From Sulfurimicrobium lacus (lineage in GTDB: Bacteria; Pseudomonadota; Gammaproteobacteria; Burkholderiales; Sulfuricellaceae), in the NCBI RefSeq assembly GCF_011764585.1, contig NZ_AP022853.1, forward strand, positions 1,595,501-1,659,500: 64,000 nt of DNA. The letters run 5' to 3'. Position numbers and translations under genes: made by a program. Shown here in pieces: positions 1 to 7,195 of this stretch. The notes below the pieces were generated by a model. The model saw only the letters and a list, made by a program, of their open reading frames with translations. It was not told the origin of the DNA and did not search any database. Each line of letters starts with the position of its first letter. Within the stretch, counting starts at the first letter, position 1.

Positions 1-851
1 TGAATAGCTTCAAGTTTCTGATGGGATTTCTCGGCTGGCTCGTCGTGCCTCTTACGCTGCAGGCGGCCGGGCTCAACGATATTTCCGCGGTGCCGCATTT
101 GGACCAGAAAGGCCGCGAAGGATACCGCGAATTTCTCCTTGCCCCGATGCACCGCGCATTCGCCGTCGCACCAGGCGGGGCTTGGTCGTGGAAGGCGGAA
201 GAAGCTTCTCCCGATTTGGCGGGCGAGGCGGCGTTGCAAGGCTGCGCTGAGCATACCGAGCAGGAATGCGTGTTGTATGCGCAGGACAATCAGGTGGTGT
301 TTGAAAGCAAGACCTGGCCGAAACTGTGGGGGCCGTACAAAACCGGCGCCGAGGCTGCCAGGGCGGCGACCGGCAAGCACCGCGGCGAGCGTTTCCATGA
401 TCTTGCCATCACCAGCCCGGCCGGAAAGCCGCTCAAGCTTTCGGACCTGCACGGCAAGGTGGTGCTGCTGCATTTCTGGGGCACATGGTGTTCGCCCTGC
501 CGCCAGGAGATGCCGGAATTGCAGAAGCTGAGCCGCGAACTGGCGTCTTCCAGGGATATCCAGCTGGTGTTGCTGCAGATGCGCGAAGACATCGACACGG
601 CGCGCTTCTGGGCCGAGAACCAGCACATCAGCCTGCCGCTGTACGACTCGGGCATCAAGGATGCCGGCTCGGATTCGCTGCCGCTGGCGAACGGCAAGCG
701 GATTCGGGACCGCGAACTGGCGATGGTTTTCCCCACCACTTATGTGCTGGACAAGCACGGCGTGGTGTTGTTTTCACACAGCGGGCCAGTATTCGGCTGG
801 AATCAGTATTTGCCACTTTTACGCGATGCCGCGGCACGATCCGGAAAGTGA
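1..851 (+). CDS. Periplasmic TlpA/ResA-type thioredoxin-fold protein (5' end at window edge)
   Basis: The C-terminal half is a TlpA/ResA-like thiol-disulfide domain. It has WCSPC at about residues 156-160 counted from the ATG at 21, followed by QEMPEL, and a late cis-Pro region (FPTTYVLD). The N-terminal part (about 40-100) carries two cysteines in a C-x7-C-x-LYA pattern, resembling a small repeat domain seen in other exported proteins. The frame stays open to base 3, and bases 1-2 (TG) could be the end of a start codon just outside the window. That would give MNSFKFL before the ATG at 21 and complete a good signal peptide (hydrophobic run ending near LQAAG). A redox role in the periplasm (disulfide reduction or cytochrome c maturation-like) is inferred from the family. 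The exact partner is unknown. Confidence 0.75.
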   Translation, partial: NSFKFLMGFLGWLVVPLTLQAAGLNDISAVPHLDQKGREGYREFLLAPMHRAFAVAPGGAWSWKAEEASPDLAGEAALQGCAEHTEQECVLYAQDNQVVFESKTWPKLWGPYKTGAEAARAATGKHRGERFHDLAITSPAGKPLKLSDLHGKVVLLHFWGTWCSPCRQEMPELQKLSRELASSRDIQLVLLQMREDIDTARFWAENQHISLPLYDSGIKDAGSDSLPLANGKRIRDRELAMVFPTTYVLDKHGVVLFSHSGPVFGWNQYLPLLRDAAARSGK

Positions 852-965
852 TGCTTTGACTATCGCGGTCAAGCATGTGGACGTAAACATTAAATGAAGG
901 TATCCGATCTCGTGATTGATGTTGGATCGGTATGCCGCAGCGTTGCTCTTCATGGCGCACAAACA

Positions 966-993
966 AAAAGCCTGGCATGAAGCCAGGCTTTTT
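966..993 (-). terminator. Rho-independent terminator of the PEP-CTERM gene
   Basis: Palindrome AAAAAGCCTGGC / GCCAGGCTTTTT with a loop of about 4 nt. It lies 25 bases past the stop of the minus-strand PEP-CTERM gene. The A and T tracts on both sides make it usable in both directions, so it could also end the plus-strand thioredoxin-like gene. Confidence 0.8.
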
Positions 994-1017
994 GTGACAA
1001 CTATAGTATTAAGCCGA

Positions 1018-1587
1018 TTATGCTTTACGGCGCGCCAAACGCATACCCAGAAAACCAAGGGCCAGCAAGCCCAGCGTAGCTGGCTCGGGGATGGTTTCAT
1101 TGACTGCCAAGTTGTCGACCAGATAGTAGTTGCCAAGTTCCAGGTGCAATTCGTCAATAGAACCTGCGTGGCCATTAAATGCAGTCCAGCTTGTTGTTAA
1201 TGCTGCAGCTGAATTCCAAACCTCAGCTCCATTATTAAATCCCCGAATATTACCTATCCTGCTAGCACCGCTAGACCAGATACGCGCCCATAGGCCATCA
1301 AAGGTAAAATCAGCTCCATTTGCCGCGGTCACAATAGCCGTGCCGCCATAATTGTTCAACATGGTGAAATCACCGCTTACAGCGCCAAAATTCCAACTTG
1401 AGCCCACGGTGTCAATCCAATCCATACGGTTTAAATCGTTGGTAGCACCAAAATTAAAACCAGCATACGTTCCAATTGCACCATAGCTATTCTGTGATAC
1501 ACCTGGAATATCATCAAATGTCAACACAGTTGCATTGGAAACGGCCGAGAAGCCCAGAAGACAAACGGCAAGCAGATGTTTCTTCAT
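1018..1587 (-). CDS. PEP-CTERM sorting domain protein
   Basis: A 189-residue exported protein. The signal peptide is MKKHLLAVCLLGFSAVSNA, followed by a beta-rich Gly/Asn/Thr-rich body. The C-terminus is a textbook PEP-CTERM signal: IPEPATLGLLALGFLG, then MRLARRKA. Such tails are recognised by exosortase (EpsH/XrtA type) in bacteria that make exopolysaccharide. The body is of unknown function, with no catalytic motif seen. No exosortase or polysaccharide gene is in the window, so it is an orphan target here. It stands alone between its own terminator and a leader of more than 200 bases. Confidence 0.85.
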   Translation of the reverse strand: MKKHLLAVCLLGFSAVSNATVLTFDDIPGVSQNSYGAIGTYAGFNFGATNDLNRMDWIDTVGSSWNFGAVSGDFTMLNNYGGTAIVTAANGADFTFDGLWARIWSSGASRIGNIRGFNNGAEVWNSAAALTTSWTAFNGHAGSIDELHLELGNYYLVDNLAVNETIPEPATLGLLALGFLGMRLARRKA

Positions 1588-1637
1588 TATTATTAGTCCC
1601 TTTAGATTTATTACGTAGGCAAAACTTTTTCCATCTA

Positions 1638-1655
1638 AGCAAATGTCATGTCAAC
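1638..1655 (-). promoter_or_regulatory. Possible promoter of the PEP-CTERM gene (TTGACA -35, or degenerate sigma-54 site)
   Basis: Read on the minus strand, the sequence is TTGACATGACATTTGCT, about 50 bases upstream of the start codon. TTGACA is a perfect sigma-70 -35 hexamer, but no clear -10 follows. The same bases also fit the sigma-54 layout TGGCACG-N4-TTGCT with correct spacing, except that the normally invariant second G of the -24 GG is A. Which sigma factor uses it cannot be decided from sequence. Confidence 0.25.
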
Positions 1656-1816
1656 ATAATTATGTTATTAATTAACAATAAGTAATGAAAACTATTGGGA
1701 TTTAATATATCGGATATGTAAGATATTTCGACAGGGCGTTCTTGTCGAAGTTGGTGATTTAGTTTGAATGCAATTGCATAACTTCAAATCAATGCCTGAA
1801 TCCAGAGAGCATCAAT

Positions 1817-1847
1817 AAAAAGACCGGGCAGCTTTGACGCTGCCCGG
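1817..1847 (-). terminator. Terminator of the octaheme cytochrome operon
   Basis: Perfect 9-bp stem CCGGGCAGC / GCTGCCCGG with a 6-nt loop. On the minus strand it is followed by TCTTTTTATT. It lies 30 bases past the stop of the cytochrome b gene, closing the three-gene minus-strand operon. Confidence 0.85.
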
Positions 1848-1876
1848 CCACCTGCTGGGTTGGACGTCGGGAGACG

Positions 1877-2476
1877 CTAATCCACTTCTTCCCAGCCGGT
1901 AATCATGGCCTTGATATGCGAGGTCGGTGTGTGTCCCGCCGTGGTGAGGTAAACGTGAGCGATCAGGAATAGCAGCATCATGAACGCACCGGCAGTATGG
2001 AAGAACGCGACCCATTCCAGCGATACGTACTTGTCTACACCCCAGACACTCCAGTCACCGAAGAACAGGTAGAACCATCCCGAGGTCCACAGCAGCGGCC
2101 CGATGAACAGCAACACACCGAGGTAGGCGAGGCGCTGCAGCGGGTTGTGCTTCTTGAGCTGCGTCGCTTTGAACGGGTGCGGAGCATGGATGAAGATGCC
2201 GACCGAGTAGAACTTGATCATGGCGATCACCTTGTCCAGCGTCGGGATGTACTGCTTCCATTCGCCGGTGGTGAAGTGCCAGAAGATCGCGAACACCCAC
2301 AGCCCGATCAGCGTCCAGGCGGAGATGGTGTGCAGGTTCACCGCCTGGCCGAAGCCGAACAGGTGGTAGGAACCGTGCACCTCGAAGCCGGTTATCAGCA
2401 TGAAGATGATGAGCGTGGCCTGCGACCAGTGCCAGAAACGCTCGAACCGTTTGAATACATAGATTTTTTCTGACAT
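1877..2476 (-). CDS. Membrane b-type cytochrome (cytochrome b561/HydC/FdnI-like)
   Basis: A 199-residue integral membrane protein with about four hydrophobic helices. Histidines sit at positions usual for a dihaem cytochrome b: HWSQ near residue 16, HTISAW near 49, HFTTGEW near 67, and HTAGAF and AHVYLTT near the C-terminus. The family (b subunits of hydrogenases, formate dehydrogenases and thiosulfate reductases) passes electrons between the quinone pool and periplasmic redox enzymes. The start lies 4 bases past the stop of the octaheme cytochrome gene, so the two are almost certainly translated together. The likely role is quinol oxidase or reductase partner of that cytochrome (inference). 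Confidence 0.85.
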   Translation of the reverse strand: MSEKIYVFKRFERFWHWSQATLIIFMLITGFEVHGSYHLFGFGQAVNLHTISAWTLIGLWVFAIFWHFTTGEWKQYIPTLDKVIAMIKFYSVGIFIHAPHPFKATQLKKHNPLQRLAYLGVLLFIGPLLWTSGWFYLFFGDWSVWGVDKYVSLEWVAFFHTAGAFMMLLFLIAHVYLTTAGHTPTSHIKAMITGWEEVD

Positions 2477-2480
2477 GATC

Positions 2481-4139
2481 TTATCCTTTCCTGTAGCTCA
2501 TGTAGATGCGGCCGGCCCCATGGGCGAGCACACCTAGCAGGGTCAATAGCGCGAGGGCCCAGCCAGCCTTGTCGAGCAGCTGGTTGTTGTCGCCGCGGCC
2601 GGGCATGTAGATGCCCTTGACGTTTTTAAGGCGTCCGCCGGTCTTGGAATCGTGACACTGGACGCAAGTCAGTGCGTCGCCCTTCGGCGCCACCATGTGA
2701 GTGATGGGCCAGGTCTGCTCAGTGTCGACGAATCCATACTGTCCGCTATAGGGCAGGCCGCCTGCCTTCATCCCGGCCGTGATCGCCTTTTGCCAGTCGT
2801 AGTTGTGCCATAGGGCGGTGTCGTCCTCGCCGCCCGTGTGTTGCAGGGTGAGCGTCAAGTTAACCTTGTCGTAAGGTTGCTTGCCGCGGTGCACATTGGT
2901 CGGCCAAATGCGCGAATCAGGGTCGTTGGGGCTGCCGCCGACTTCGTTGATCTGCACTGTCTTGCTCGGGTCGATCTTGTCGCCGATCACCTTGAACTTG
3001 GAAACACCATTGAACCAGCGGTATTCCGGGATCACGTAGGATTCCCACACCCATGCGCCTTTCTTCGAGTCGAAGGCGCGGCGTCCGGCGCTATCCTTGC
3101 GCACAAACGGTTTGCCATCCGGTCCCATGACGGTGGCCTGGGACCAGTCCCAACTCCGTTCGGTACCGATGTTGTCTCGGGCGTATTCCGGAATGTGGCA
3201 GGTCTGGCAGGCGATCTTATTGGTGTGATCATTCAGTCTGGACATTTTTGCCGGGTGTGGCTTGTTGCCATGGCAGGACTGGCAGGAGGCGGGATTGCTG
3301 GTATCCACCTTGCCGCGAATGTGCGCCGGGCCAGTGACTGCCGCAGCCACGTTGTAGCGGCTGCCGGAGACTTGGTGGCTCGACGTGGAATGGCAGGTGG
3401 CGCAAGAAAAGTTGAGCCCTTTCTCGTCCATGTGCACATCCAGATACTTGTCCGGATGCTGTAGCGAACTGCTGAGGTCGCCGTGCTTTGCGCCGTTGGC
3501 GCCCGCGCCGAAGAAGTGGCAGGAGCCACAGTTGGTGCGGCTAGGCTTGCCGATGTTCTGGGCCACTTTTTTCAGGTCCACGGCCTCGACGAACTTGCCC
3601 GATCCGGGCGGAAACTCCCTGCGCACATAAACCGGATGTCCGGCGTCGCCCGGCAGCTTGCGGTAGGTGCCGGTGGTGTCGTGGCACACCAGACAGTCCA
3701 CGTTTTTCTCCACCGTGAAGTCGAAGCTGCTGTCCTTCCATCCATAACCCGCGTGGCAGGCCATGCAGTCTTTCTCGTTCGATATGGGAGAAGTGCAGTA
3801 GTTGTTGATGATGTTTTTCTTGCCCCGTTTCTGACCGGTCTTGGGATCGACGGACTCCCAGGTCCAGTGCTTGGTGTGCTGCACCTGTTTGGCGGCTTCG
3901 TTGTGGCAAATCAGGCAGGCCTCGGTAACTTCCGGTCCAGTCTTGAAATCCTTATCAAGCTCCTTGAATTTGCTGTGATCTGCTGTGGAAGCGCTTTTTT
4001 GTTTCGCAACGGTTGGTGCTTGCGGAGCGGCAGTCGCGGTGTTGGGCTTGGCCGGTGCCGGCTCGGCAAGCGCGGTTAGCGCTGCCAGCATGGCGCCGGC
4101 AACCAACGCCGACAGGGTGATTCTAGTCCTCGTTAACAT
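2481..4139 (-). CDS. Octaheme c-type cytochrome, tetrathionate reductase (OTR) family, membrane-anchored
   Basis: A 552-residue exported multihaem cytochrome. It has a signal peptide (residues 1-25, cleavage near LAEPA) and exactly eight CxxCH haem-binding motifs, starting at about residues 75, 125, 149, 204, 246, 286, 311 and 492. A hydrophobic helix (about 522-546) with a basic tail forms a C-terminal anchor. The motif number and spacing match the OTR family (octahaem tetrathionate reductases, which in vitro also reduce nitrite and hydroxylamine). The operon partner cytochrome b suggests quinone-linked electron transfer in the periplasm. The natural substrate is not given by sequence: tetrathionate, nitrite and hydroxylamine are all possible. 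The N-terminal linker (26-55) is Ala/Pro/Lys-rich. Confidence 0.85.
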   Translation of the reverse strand: MLTRTRITLSALVAGAMLAALTALAEPAPAKPNTATAAPQAPTVAKQKSASTADHSKFKELDKDFKTGPEVTEACLICHNEAAKQVQHTKHWTWESVDPKTGQKRGKKNIINNYCTSPISNEKDCMACHAGYGWKDSSFDFTVEKNVDCLVCHDTTGTYRKLPGDAGHPVYVRREFPPGSGKFVEAVDLKKVAQNIGKPSRTNCGSCHFFGAGANGAKHGDLSSSLQHPDKYLDVHMDEKGLNFSCATCHSTSSHQVSGSRYNVAAAVTGPAHIRGKVDTSNPASCQSCHGNKPHPAKMSRLNDHTNKIACQTCHIPEYARDNIGTERSWDWSQATVMGPDGKPFVRKDSAGRRAFDSKKGAWVWESYVIPEYRWFNGVSKFKVIGDKIDPSKTVQINEVGGSPNDPDSRIWPTNVHRGKQPYDKVNLTLTLQHTGGEDDTALWHNYDWQKAITAGMKAGGLPYSGQYGFVDTEQTWPITHMVAPKGDALTCVQCHDSKTGGRLKNVKGIYMPGRGDNNQLLDKAGWALALLTLLGVLAHGAGRIYMSYRKG

Positions 4140-4188
4140 GATCTTTCCTTTTTCGATCTAGGTATGGGTGTAGGTTGGTCTGGTCGCA

Positions 4189-4740
4189 TTAGCAACCACC
4201 AGCCGCTCCGCCGCCAGCGCCTCCGCTCGCACCGCCACCCGGCGTACCTTTGATCATTGCCGGTGCGGGTTTGCTTGGATCGAATTTGAGGAATTTTGCT
4301 TGGTCTGCTGCAACGTGTCCCATGATTTCCCCCACCATGGGACCGAACATCTTGCCCATCAGGCCGGCATTCATGTTGCCGATGTAGGTCTTGCCATCGT
4401 TTTTCTTGTAAACGGAAATTTTGCAGGGCATGAGGATGGAGAGGAAGCGGACGCTGTCGTCTTTGAGGATCGGGCCGGAGTACTTGGTGCTGCAGGCTTC
4501 GATCATGAGGACCGGTAGTGTGTTGCCGCCATCCTGCTGGACTGCCTTGGCCGGGTTGCGCAGGCCTGAAAGCGACCAGCCATTGCCGGTGTTCTGGATG
4601 TTCTGTTGAATGCGGGCCGCCGTCTCTTCCACGCCGAATGGGCTAACCCGTTCCTGAAACATGAGGCTGGGAGCCATGACGTACGCCGCGAACGCGGTGA
4701 ATAGCAGGCCCAATATAAAACCGCTGAGAATTTTTAACAT
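4189..4740 (-). CDS. DUF302 family protein with N-terminal anchor and Gly-rich tail ending in Cys
   Basis: A 183-residue protein. An N-terminal hydrophobic segment (residues 1-23) acts as signal peptide or anchor. It is followed by a DUF302-like domain with the hallmark features LPVLMIEACSTKYSG and LSILMPCKISVYKK, then a Gly/Ala tail from about residue 167 whose last residue is cysteine. DUF302 has no assigned activity; its members often sit beside sulfur or redox enzymes. The gene is first in the minus-strand operon, 49 bases upstream of the octaheme cytochrome gene. A role tied to that electron-transfer system is inferred from context only. Confidence 0.75.
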   Translation of the reverse strand: MLKILSGFILGLLFTAFAAYVMAPSLMFQERVSPFGVEETAARIQQNIQNTGNGWSLSGLRNPAKAVQQDGGNTLPVLMIEACSTKYSGPILKDDSVRFLSILMPCKISVYKKNDGKTYIGNMNAGLMGKMFGPMVGEIMGHVAADQAKFLKFDPSKPAPAMIKGTPGGGASGGAGGGAAGGC

Positions 4741-5157
4741 TTTCGAGTCCCCCGACTGTAGAAGTTAAGTTAGATGCCCTGAAATAGTGTGCGGGCTAAA
4801 GGATAATGGGATTGCGCTTTTTAAAGAAGCGCTTTTTATCCCACCGTCCATGAAGATAAGAATATCCGAATATACTTAAGCTGCAAGCAAAATATTTTTA
4901 TGGAATTTCACCTGTTTTCTCGCAGGGAAAATGGGCGTCTGTTCATATTTGACTTCGCATCGTTCGCCTCCCTTACTGAATATTTTCTTGGCTGCTTGTC
5001 TTGTCGCAAGCTTGGGTTCCGCGGAATTCGGCATCACGGCACTTTGATCGGTTGCGCCGGTTTCCCGTTTTTTTAATTAGCATGCATTGTGCCATTAATG
5101 CATACGGGATACGGTTTTAATATTGACTTGCAGAGGATGGCTTCGTAGGCGGTCATG
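4741..5157. other. Intergenic region upstream of the DUF302-cytochrome operon
   Basis: 417 bases without a convincing gene. It should hold the promoter of the minus-strand operon starting at 4740. Two structures are visible. One is a GCGCTT / AAGCGC hairpin (4814-4832) followed by a T-run on the plus strand. The other is an imperfect palindrome at 4858-4877. No clear terminator for the upstream DUF4166 group and no unambiguous -35/-10 pair was found. Confidence 0.5.
4858..4877. promoter_or_regulatory. Candidate operator palindrome
   Basis: AAGAATAT-CCGA-ATATACTT: 8-base arms (AAGnATAT / ATATnCTT) around a 4-base centre, about 120 bases upstream of the DUF302 start. The size and symmetry suit a dimeric regulator, but no known family consensus is recognised. 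Confidence 0.3.
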
Positions 5158-5772
5158 CTAATCCTGAAGATCCGTGGCGTTGCCGGGAGATACGGCAGGG
5201 ACGGTCGAAAATTGCCCGGAGTAGCTGAAGATCTGTCCCAGCAGCGGTTGGCGCAGGCGAAAATCCATGACGAATCGACGCTCATCCAGCGCGCTTTCGA
5301 CAATGCTGGCTTTGCCCAGCATGAGCCACTCGGGAATGGATAGCCGCAAAGACCACAGCTGGAATACGTAGTTGATGCTTTCATAATGCAGCTCGCCGGA
5401 TTCGACCCGAACCGCCATGCGCAGTCCCAGGAAGGGGTTGACGAATTCAATGAGTCGATTGCCCGCTTCGTGCACCCAGCGGCTGTTGAAGATCACCACC
5501 TTGCCGTCGGGGAAGCGGATGGTCCTTGCCCAGTATTGATTGTCGCCGCGCATCTTTTTTTCAACCCGGGTCGGAACGTTTGACCCGCGCCGATCGACCA
5601 GTGCGCCAAAGCTGTTCAGCAGGATGAAGAATGGGTGCAGATAGCCCGGGTAGTCGATGTCCAGGCGTCCTTCGTCATAATGCTCGGCATGCTGGTAGTG
5701 ATTCTTGAGCGCTGGCGGAAGGGCGGTCCATGCCGGGCCCAGCGCGCGTTGCATGACTGATATCTTGTTCAT
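5158..5772 (-). CDS. DUF4166 family protein
   Basis: A 204-residue soluble protein matching the DUF4166 pattern: an N-terminal LGPAWTALPPAL segment, a central RTIRFPDG...NSRWV stretch, and a C-terminal LRLPIPxWL-like motif (here LRLSIPEWLML). No catalytic motif or signal peptide is seen and the function is unknown. It is last in a three-gene group: the DUF2269 stop is 1 base from this start, and GGAG stands about 7 bases before the ATG. Genes of this family often sit with an epimerase-like and a DUF2269 membrane protein, as here. Confidence 0.75.
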   Translation of the reverse strand: MNKISVMQRALGPAWTALPPALKNHYQHAEHYDEGRLDIDYPGYLHPFFILLNSFGALVDRRGSNVPTRVEKKMRGDNQYWARTIRFPDGKVVIFNSRWVHEAGNRLIEFVNPFLGLRMAVRVESGELHYESINYVFQLWSLRLSIPEWLMLGKASIVESALDERRFVMDFRLRQPLLGQIFSYSGQFSTVPAVSPGNATDLQD

Positions 5773-5773
5773 C

Positions 5774-6247
5774 TCAAGCTCCGTGTAGTGTTTTGAAAAC
5801 CATCAGAAAAACGACTATGACCATGGCAGAGAAAGCCGGCACGCCCAGCCAGAACCAGAGACGCGCATCTTGCCAGTAGCGTGCCGGCAAATCGGTTTGG
5901 GTTAGCGCCGCCTGTTGTGCCAGGTTTCGCATGCGAATCTGCAGGGCGACCACGGGCAGCCAGCAGACCCCGGCCAGCAGGTAGAGCGACAGACTGGCGA
6001 CCACCCAGGGGGTGTCGAGCGGTATGCCGGCAAGCTGCAACAGCCAGATCCCGCTGACGGGCTGAAAAATCACCGTCGGCGTAGTGAACAGCCAGTCCGC
6101 CAGAACCACGTGGCGGCTGGTGTCGGCGATATGCGCGACATTGCGGCTGCGATCGGCCATCCATTTGTAGAACGCGCTCCCCAGCCCCGTCCCGAATAAC
6201 AACACCATGCTCAGGATGTGCAGGTATTTAAGCAGCAGATAGCTCAT
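5774..6247 (-). CDS. DUF2269 family integral membrane protein
   Basis: A 157-residue protein with about four hydrophobic helices and the family N-terminus YLLLKYLHILSM...GTGLGSAFY. The longer open frame begins at 6325, but the ATG at 6247 is preceded by an excellent GAGGAGG and matches the family start, so it is preferred. It overlaps the end of the upstream epimerase-like gene by 20 bases, implying translational coupling. The function is unknown, with no redox or transport motif visible. Confidence 0.8.
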   Translation of the reverse strand: MSYLLLKYLHILSMVLLFGTGLGSAFYKWMADRSRNVAHIADTSRHVVLADWLFTTPTVIFQPVSGIWLLQLAGIPLDTPWVVASLSLYLLAGVCWLPVVALQIRMRNLAQQAALTQTDLPARYWQDARLWFWLGVPAFSAMVIVVFLMVFKTLHGA

Positions 6248-7097
6248 GATCGTCCTCCTCGCGGGGCAGGTCGTTTTCCATGGACATGGGCATTCTTCCG
6301 AGAAACTGCGCCAGCGGTGCGACATCCGCCGTATTGCCGCGTTGCAGCATGTGCAGATTGTCGGGACTGAGCAGGAGCTGGAATGGCGCTGCCAGATAAG
6401 AGATGGCCATCAGCCAGGGAAGGGGGATCTGCCAGACCAGGGATGCGTTCGGGCGACTGTCCTGACGCAGCAACAGCAGCAAACGCCGGAATGTCATCGC
6501 TTCCGGGCCAACCAGATCAAGCGTCAGGCGGGAGGGAGCCCCAGGTTCGAGACATTTCAGCACGGTGGCCGCCACATCCCCGACATGGATGGGCTGTATG
6601 GCTTGCTCGCCCGAGCCGGGCAAAACCAGCAACGGCAGATTGGCCATGCGCCGGAACCAGGCCGTGCTCCTTCCTCCGGCACCCACTACCAGCGAGGGGC
6701 GCAGAACGAACCAATCCAGCGCCAGGCCGCGCAACGCCTCGTCCGCCGCGCGTTTGCTCAGGTGGTAGGGGCTGCTGGCCATATCGTCCGCCCCCAGCGC
6801 GGAAATCTGGATCACGCGCCGGACCGGGCTGCGGGCGCAGGCGCGAAACAGGGCGACCGGTGCCTCGACGTGCAGGCTCGCGAAGCGTTGGGACGCCGAC
6901 TCGGCGATGATGCCGACGCAGTTGATCACTGCGTCCATGCCGGCCAGCTCGGGCAGCCAGTCTTCAGGCGTGCGCAGCGCATTGAAATCGGCGCCCGTGC
7001 GCCGGCTCACAGCCCTGACTTCATGCCCCGCTTGCTGCAGGGCGCTCAGGATGTGCCGGCCCAAAAAGCCGCTGGCCCCGGTCAGTAGTATTCTCAT
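6228..7097 (-). CDS. NAD(P)-binding epimerase/NDUFA9-like (atypical SDR) protein
   Basis: A 289-residue Rossmann protein. The N-terminal beta-strand and loop RILLTGASGFLGRHI carries the GxxGxxG dinucleotide motif. INCVGIIAES and the HLSKRAADEAL segment fit atypical or extended SDRs of the NmrA/complex I NDUFA9-like type, and an active-site YxxxK is only partly kept (YHLSK). An in-frame ATG at 7103 sits 1 base from AAGGAG, while the ATG at 7097 is 7 bases from it, so 7097 is the likely start. It is first of the three-gene group with DUF2269 and DUF4166. The substrate is unknown. Confidence 0.8.
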   Translation of the reverse strand: MRILLTGASGFLGRHILSALQQAGHEVRAVSRRTGADFNALRTPEDWLPELAGMDAVINCVGIIAESASQRFASLHVEAPVALFRACARSPVRRVIQISALGADDMASSPYHLSKRAADEALRGLALDWFVLRPSLVVGAGGRSTAWFRRMANLPLLVLPGSGEQAIQPIHVGDVAATVLKCLEPGAPSRLTLDLVGPEAMTFRRLLLLLRQDSRPNASLVWQIPLPWLMAISYLAAPFQLLLSPDNLHMLQRGNTADVAPLAQFLGRMPMSMENDLPREEDDHELSAA

Positions 7098-7195
7098 GCT
7101 CATGCTCCTTCTGGAAAGTGGCTCCAGTTTCGGAACAATGGCCCGGGAAAACCTCCGGAAAGATAGAAAAGGAGAGGTTTTTTATGCCTGAATGA

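Noticed and set aside
4814-4840. Plus-strand terminator-like hairpin with T-run
   Set aside because: No plus-strand gene lies upstream to terminate, so it is treated as part of the minus-strand leader or a chance structure.
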